Source: Nitrospira defluvii (GTDB lineage: Bacteria; Nitrospirota; Nitrospiria; Nitrospirales; Nitrospiraceae). Taken from it: a stretch of 6,958 bases of DNA. The stretch spans positions 1 through 6,958 of the forward strand of contig JACQHN010000569.1 in assembly GCA_016199015.1 (NCBI GenBank), written 5' to 3'. Positions 5,865-6,958 of the stretch are shown here, piece after piece. The stretch's first letter is position 1. Each line of letters starts with the position of its first letter. Position numbers and translations under genes: made by a program. Under the pieces are notes generated by a model that did no database searches, had not been told where the DNA came from, and saw only the letters and a list, made by a program, of their open reading frames with translations.

Positions 5865-6626
5865 ATGAGTCTGCTCGATCAATTCTTCGTCTACCATCCG
5901 CAGTCGTGGGAAGAACGCGACTGGGCAACGCTCAGCGGCCTACCGCTGGAAGAGGTGTGGTTTCAGTCGGCTGATGGGATGAAACTATTCGGCTGGTACG
6001 TGGAGCAGCCTGCCACCTCTGCCGTACTGCTGTGGTGCCACGGCAACGCGGGGAACATGATCGATCGACTGGGAAATCTCCAGGCCCTGTATCGACTGGG
6101 GCTGTCGGTGTTTCTCTTTGACTATCGTGGGTACGGGCGAAGCCAGGGGCGACCTTCAGAAGACGGACTCTATCTGGATGCGGTCGGCGCCTATGATTAT
6201 CTCCTGCGTGTTCGTCGCATCAGGCCGGAACGCCTGGTGATCTTTGGCCGGTCGTTGGGGGCCGCAGTCGCCGGAGCACTGGCCGCACAACGGCCCGCCA
6301 TGGGTTTGCTGCTCGAATCCTGTTTTCCTTCTATTGAGGCGGTGGCTCGCCACCACTACATGGGGTTGCCCGTTCATTGGTTGCTAGGCGCCGTGTTTCG
6401 ATTGGAGGATCGGTTGCCGCATCTGTCTCTGCCGAAACTGTTCGTGCATGGGGATCGAGATGACATCATCCCGATAGAATTGGGCCAACGGACATTTGCC
6501 GCCGCCAAGCCTCCGAAGGAGTTCTATGTCGTGCGCGGAGCCGATCACAACAATGTGCCGTCGGTCGGAGGGAAGGCCTATTTCACCAAGCTCTCTGAAT
6601 TCATCAGCTCTGTCCTGGGGCACTGA
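5865..6626 (+). CDS. alpha/beta-fold serine hydrolase, BEM46/ABHD13-like
   Basis: This is a 253-aa protein starting MSLLDQFFVYHP. It has the full serine hydrolase set, numbered from this start: oxyanion region CHGNAGN (58-64), FDYRGYGRS (86-94 region), nucleophile elbow GRSLG with Ser130, HGDRDDIIP with catalytic Asp199, and GADHNNV with catalytic His228. This layout matches the bacterial BEM46/ABHD13-like group, whose substrates are mostly unknown (esterase, thioesterase or peptidase-like). No signal peptide is present, but the hydrophobic start FFVYHP may associate with the membrane, as in some relatives. Start choice: the frame opens earlier at TTG 5778, but that codon lies inside the AT-rich repeat and adds 29 residues unlike the family. 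ATG 5865 fits the family N-terminus, although no strong ribosome site precedes it. The gene is intact, unlike the preceding 3 kb. It appears monocistronic within the window. Confidence 0.9.
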   Translation: MSLLDQFFVYHPQSWEERDWATLSGLPLEEVWFQSADGMKLFGWYVEQPATSAVLLWCHGNAGNMIDRLGNLQALYRLGLSVFLFDYRGYGRSQGRPSEDGLYLDAVGAYDYLLRVRRIRPERLVIFGRSLGAAVAGALAAQRPAMGLLLESCFPSIEAVARHHYMGLPVHWLLGAVFRLEDRLPHLSLPKLFVHGDRDDIIPIELGQRTFAAAKPPKEFYVVRGADHNNVPSVGGKAYFTKLSEFISSVLGH

Positions 6627-6728
6627 CGTCCGGAGCAAGCCGTCGCACCTTCTACGTTTTTTCTGTTCACGACCATTTCGCTTGGTAAGATGCACTGCGT
6701 ATGACGATGGCGCGTCGTTGAGCGCGGG

Positions 6729-6761
6729 ACCCGCCTGAAACGCCGTCGCCATCTGGCGGGT
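6729..6761. repeat. inverted repeat downstream of the hydrolase gene
   Basis: ACCCGCC (6729-6735) pairs with GGCGGGT (6755-6761) across a 19-nt loop. The left arm can instead pair with the preceding GCGGG (GCGGG-A-CCCGC, 6724-6734), so two mutually exclusive stems are possible. No T-run follows. The intergenic region 6627-6856 otherwise shows only T6 at 6657-6662, without a GC stem in front of it. Confidence 0.3.
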
Positions 6762-6856
6762 ATTCGGTGCATTCTGGTACAGTGCGTCCGCTTGTCATAG
6801 GGCAAGTATGCCATGGAAGACATGAAGAGACGGCGGGTTCTGAATAAGGAGGACTG

Positions 6857-6958
6857 GTGCATCGGATAGGGGTGGGTGTAAGGAGCTTCATCGGAAGTGT
6901 GTCTGTAGTCGCTGTGATGCTGATGGTGGGATGTGCCGGCGGGCCCACTCGGCCCGCG
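6857..6958 (+). CDS. lipoprotein, N-terminal signal only (runs off window)
   Basis: GTG at 6857 follows a strong ribosome site, AAGGAGG (6846-6852), with a 4-nt gap. The 34 visible codons begin MHRIGVGVRSF, a basic start. A hydrophobic stretch (SVSVVAVMLMVG) follows, with Cys26 in the lipobox M-V-G-C, then GGPTRPA, a small/Pro-rich linker typical just after the lipidated Cys. The product is therefore a lipoprotein of unknown function. The lipobox is slightly atypical, with Met at -3. No domain is visible before the window ends. Confidence 0.8.
   Translation, partial: MHRIGVGVRSFIGSVSVVAVMLMVGCAGGPTRPA

Noticed and set aside
6630..6662. Rho-independent terminator ending in T6 after the hydrolase gene
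   Set aside because: The T-run at 6657-6662 is real, but I find no GC-rich stem immediately before it.
1..6958. CRISPR array, tRNA or rRNA genes
   Set aside because: No regularly spaced repeats and no cloverleaf or rRNA-like sequence were seen; the only tandem repeat is the two-copy motif at 5755-5781.

Overview
The window is a moderately GC-rich bacterial segment with Shine-Dalgarno-type starts and lipoprotein signals. The gene mix (YVTN beta-propeller lipoprotein, PP2C phosphatase, cyclase-FHA fusion, DUF4384 secreted protein, DUF5615 PIN-like protein, BEM46-like hydrolase) reminds me of Nitrospira (Nitrospirota). That assignment rests on remembered family resemblance only and is moderately uncertain.

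Layout. Positions 1-326 (minus) hold the N-terminal part of a YVTN/beta-propeller lipoprotein, divergent from the next gene. Positions 555-2442 (plus) hold a two-gene signalling cassette: a PP2C-family Ser/Thr protein phosphatase, then, 76 nt later, a class III nucleotide cyclase domain fused to a C-terminal FHA (phosphothreonine-binding) domain. No partner kinase is visible. Positions 2620-2979 (plus) encode a DUF5615 PIN-like protein whose N-terminus looks frameshifted and whose usual antitoxin-type partner is absent. A possible 39-codon minus ORF (2976-3095) ends tail-to-tail with it. Positions 3096-3735 contain no gene I can defend, only hairpins and a broken plus-strand frame. Positions 3736-4720 (plus) are a secreted DUF4384 protein broken by two single-base deletions. 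Positions 4812 to about 5720 (minus) are a second decayed gene, read through about four frame changes and ending in an Ig-like domain. Its 5' end abuts an AT-rich repeat (5727-5781). Positions 5865-6626 (plus) are an intact serine alpha/beta hydrolase. From 6857 a new lipoprotein gene begins and runs off the window.

Interpretation. Two intact blocks (phosphatase/cyclase-FHA and the hydrolase) flank about 3 kb in which every recognisable gene carries at least one indel. This looks like a decaying island. Clustered assembly or sequencing errors are the alternative. The most interesting intact biology is the phosphatase plus cyclase-FHA pair, which suggests crosstalk between Ser/Thr phosphorylation and a cyclase whose active-site residues are non-canonical.
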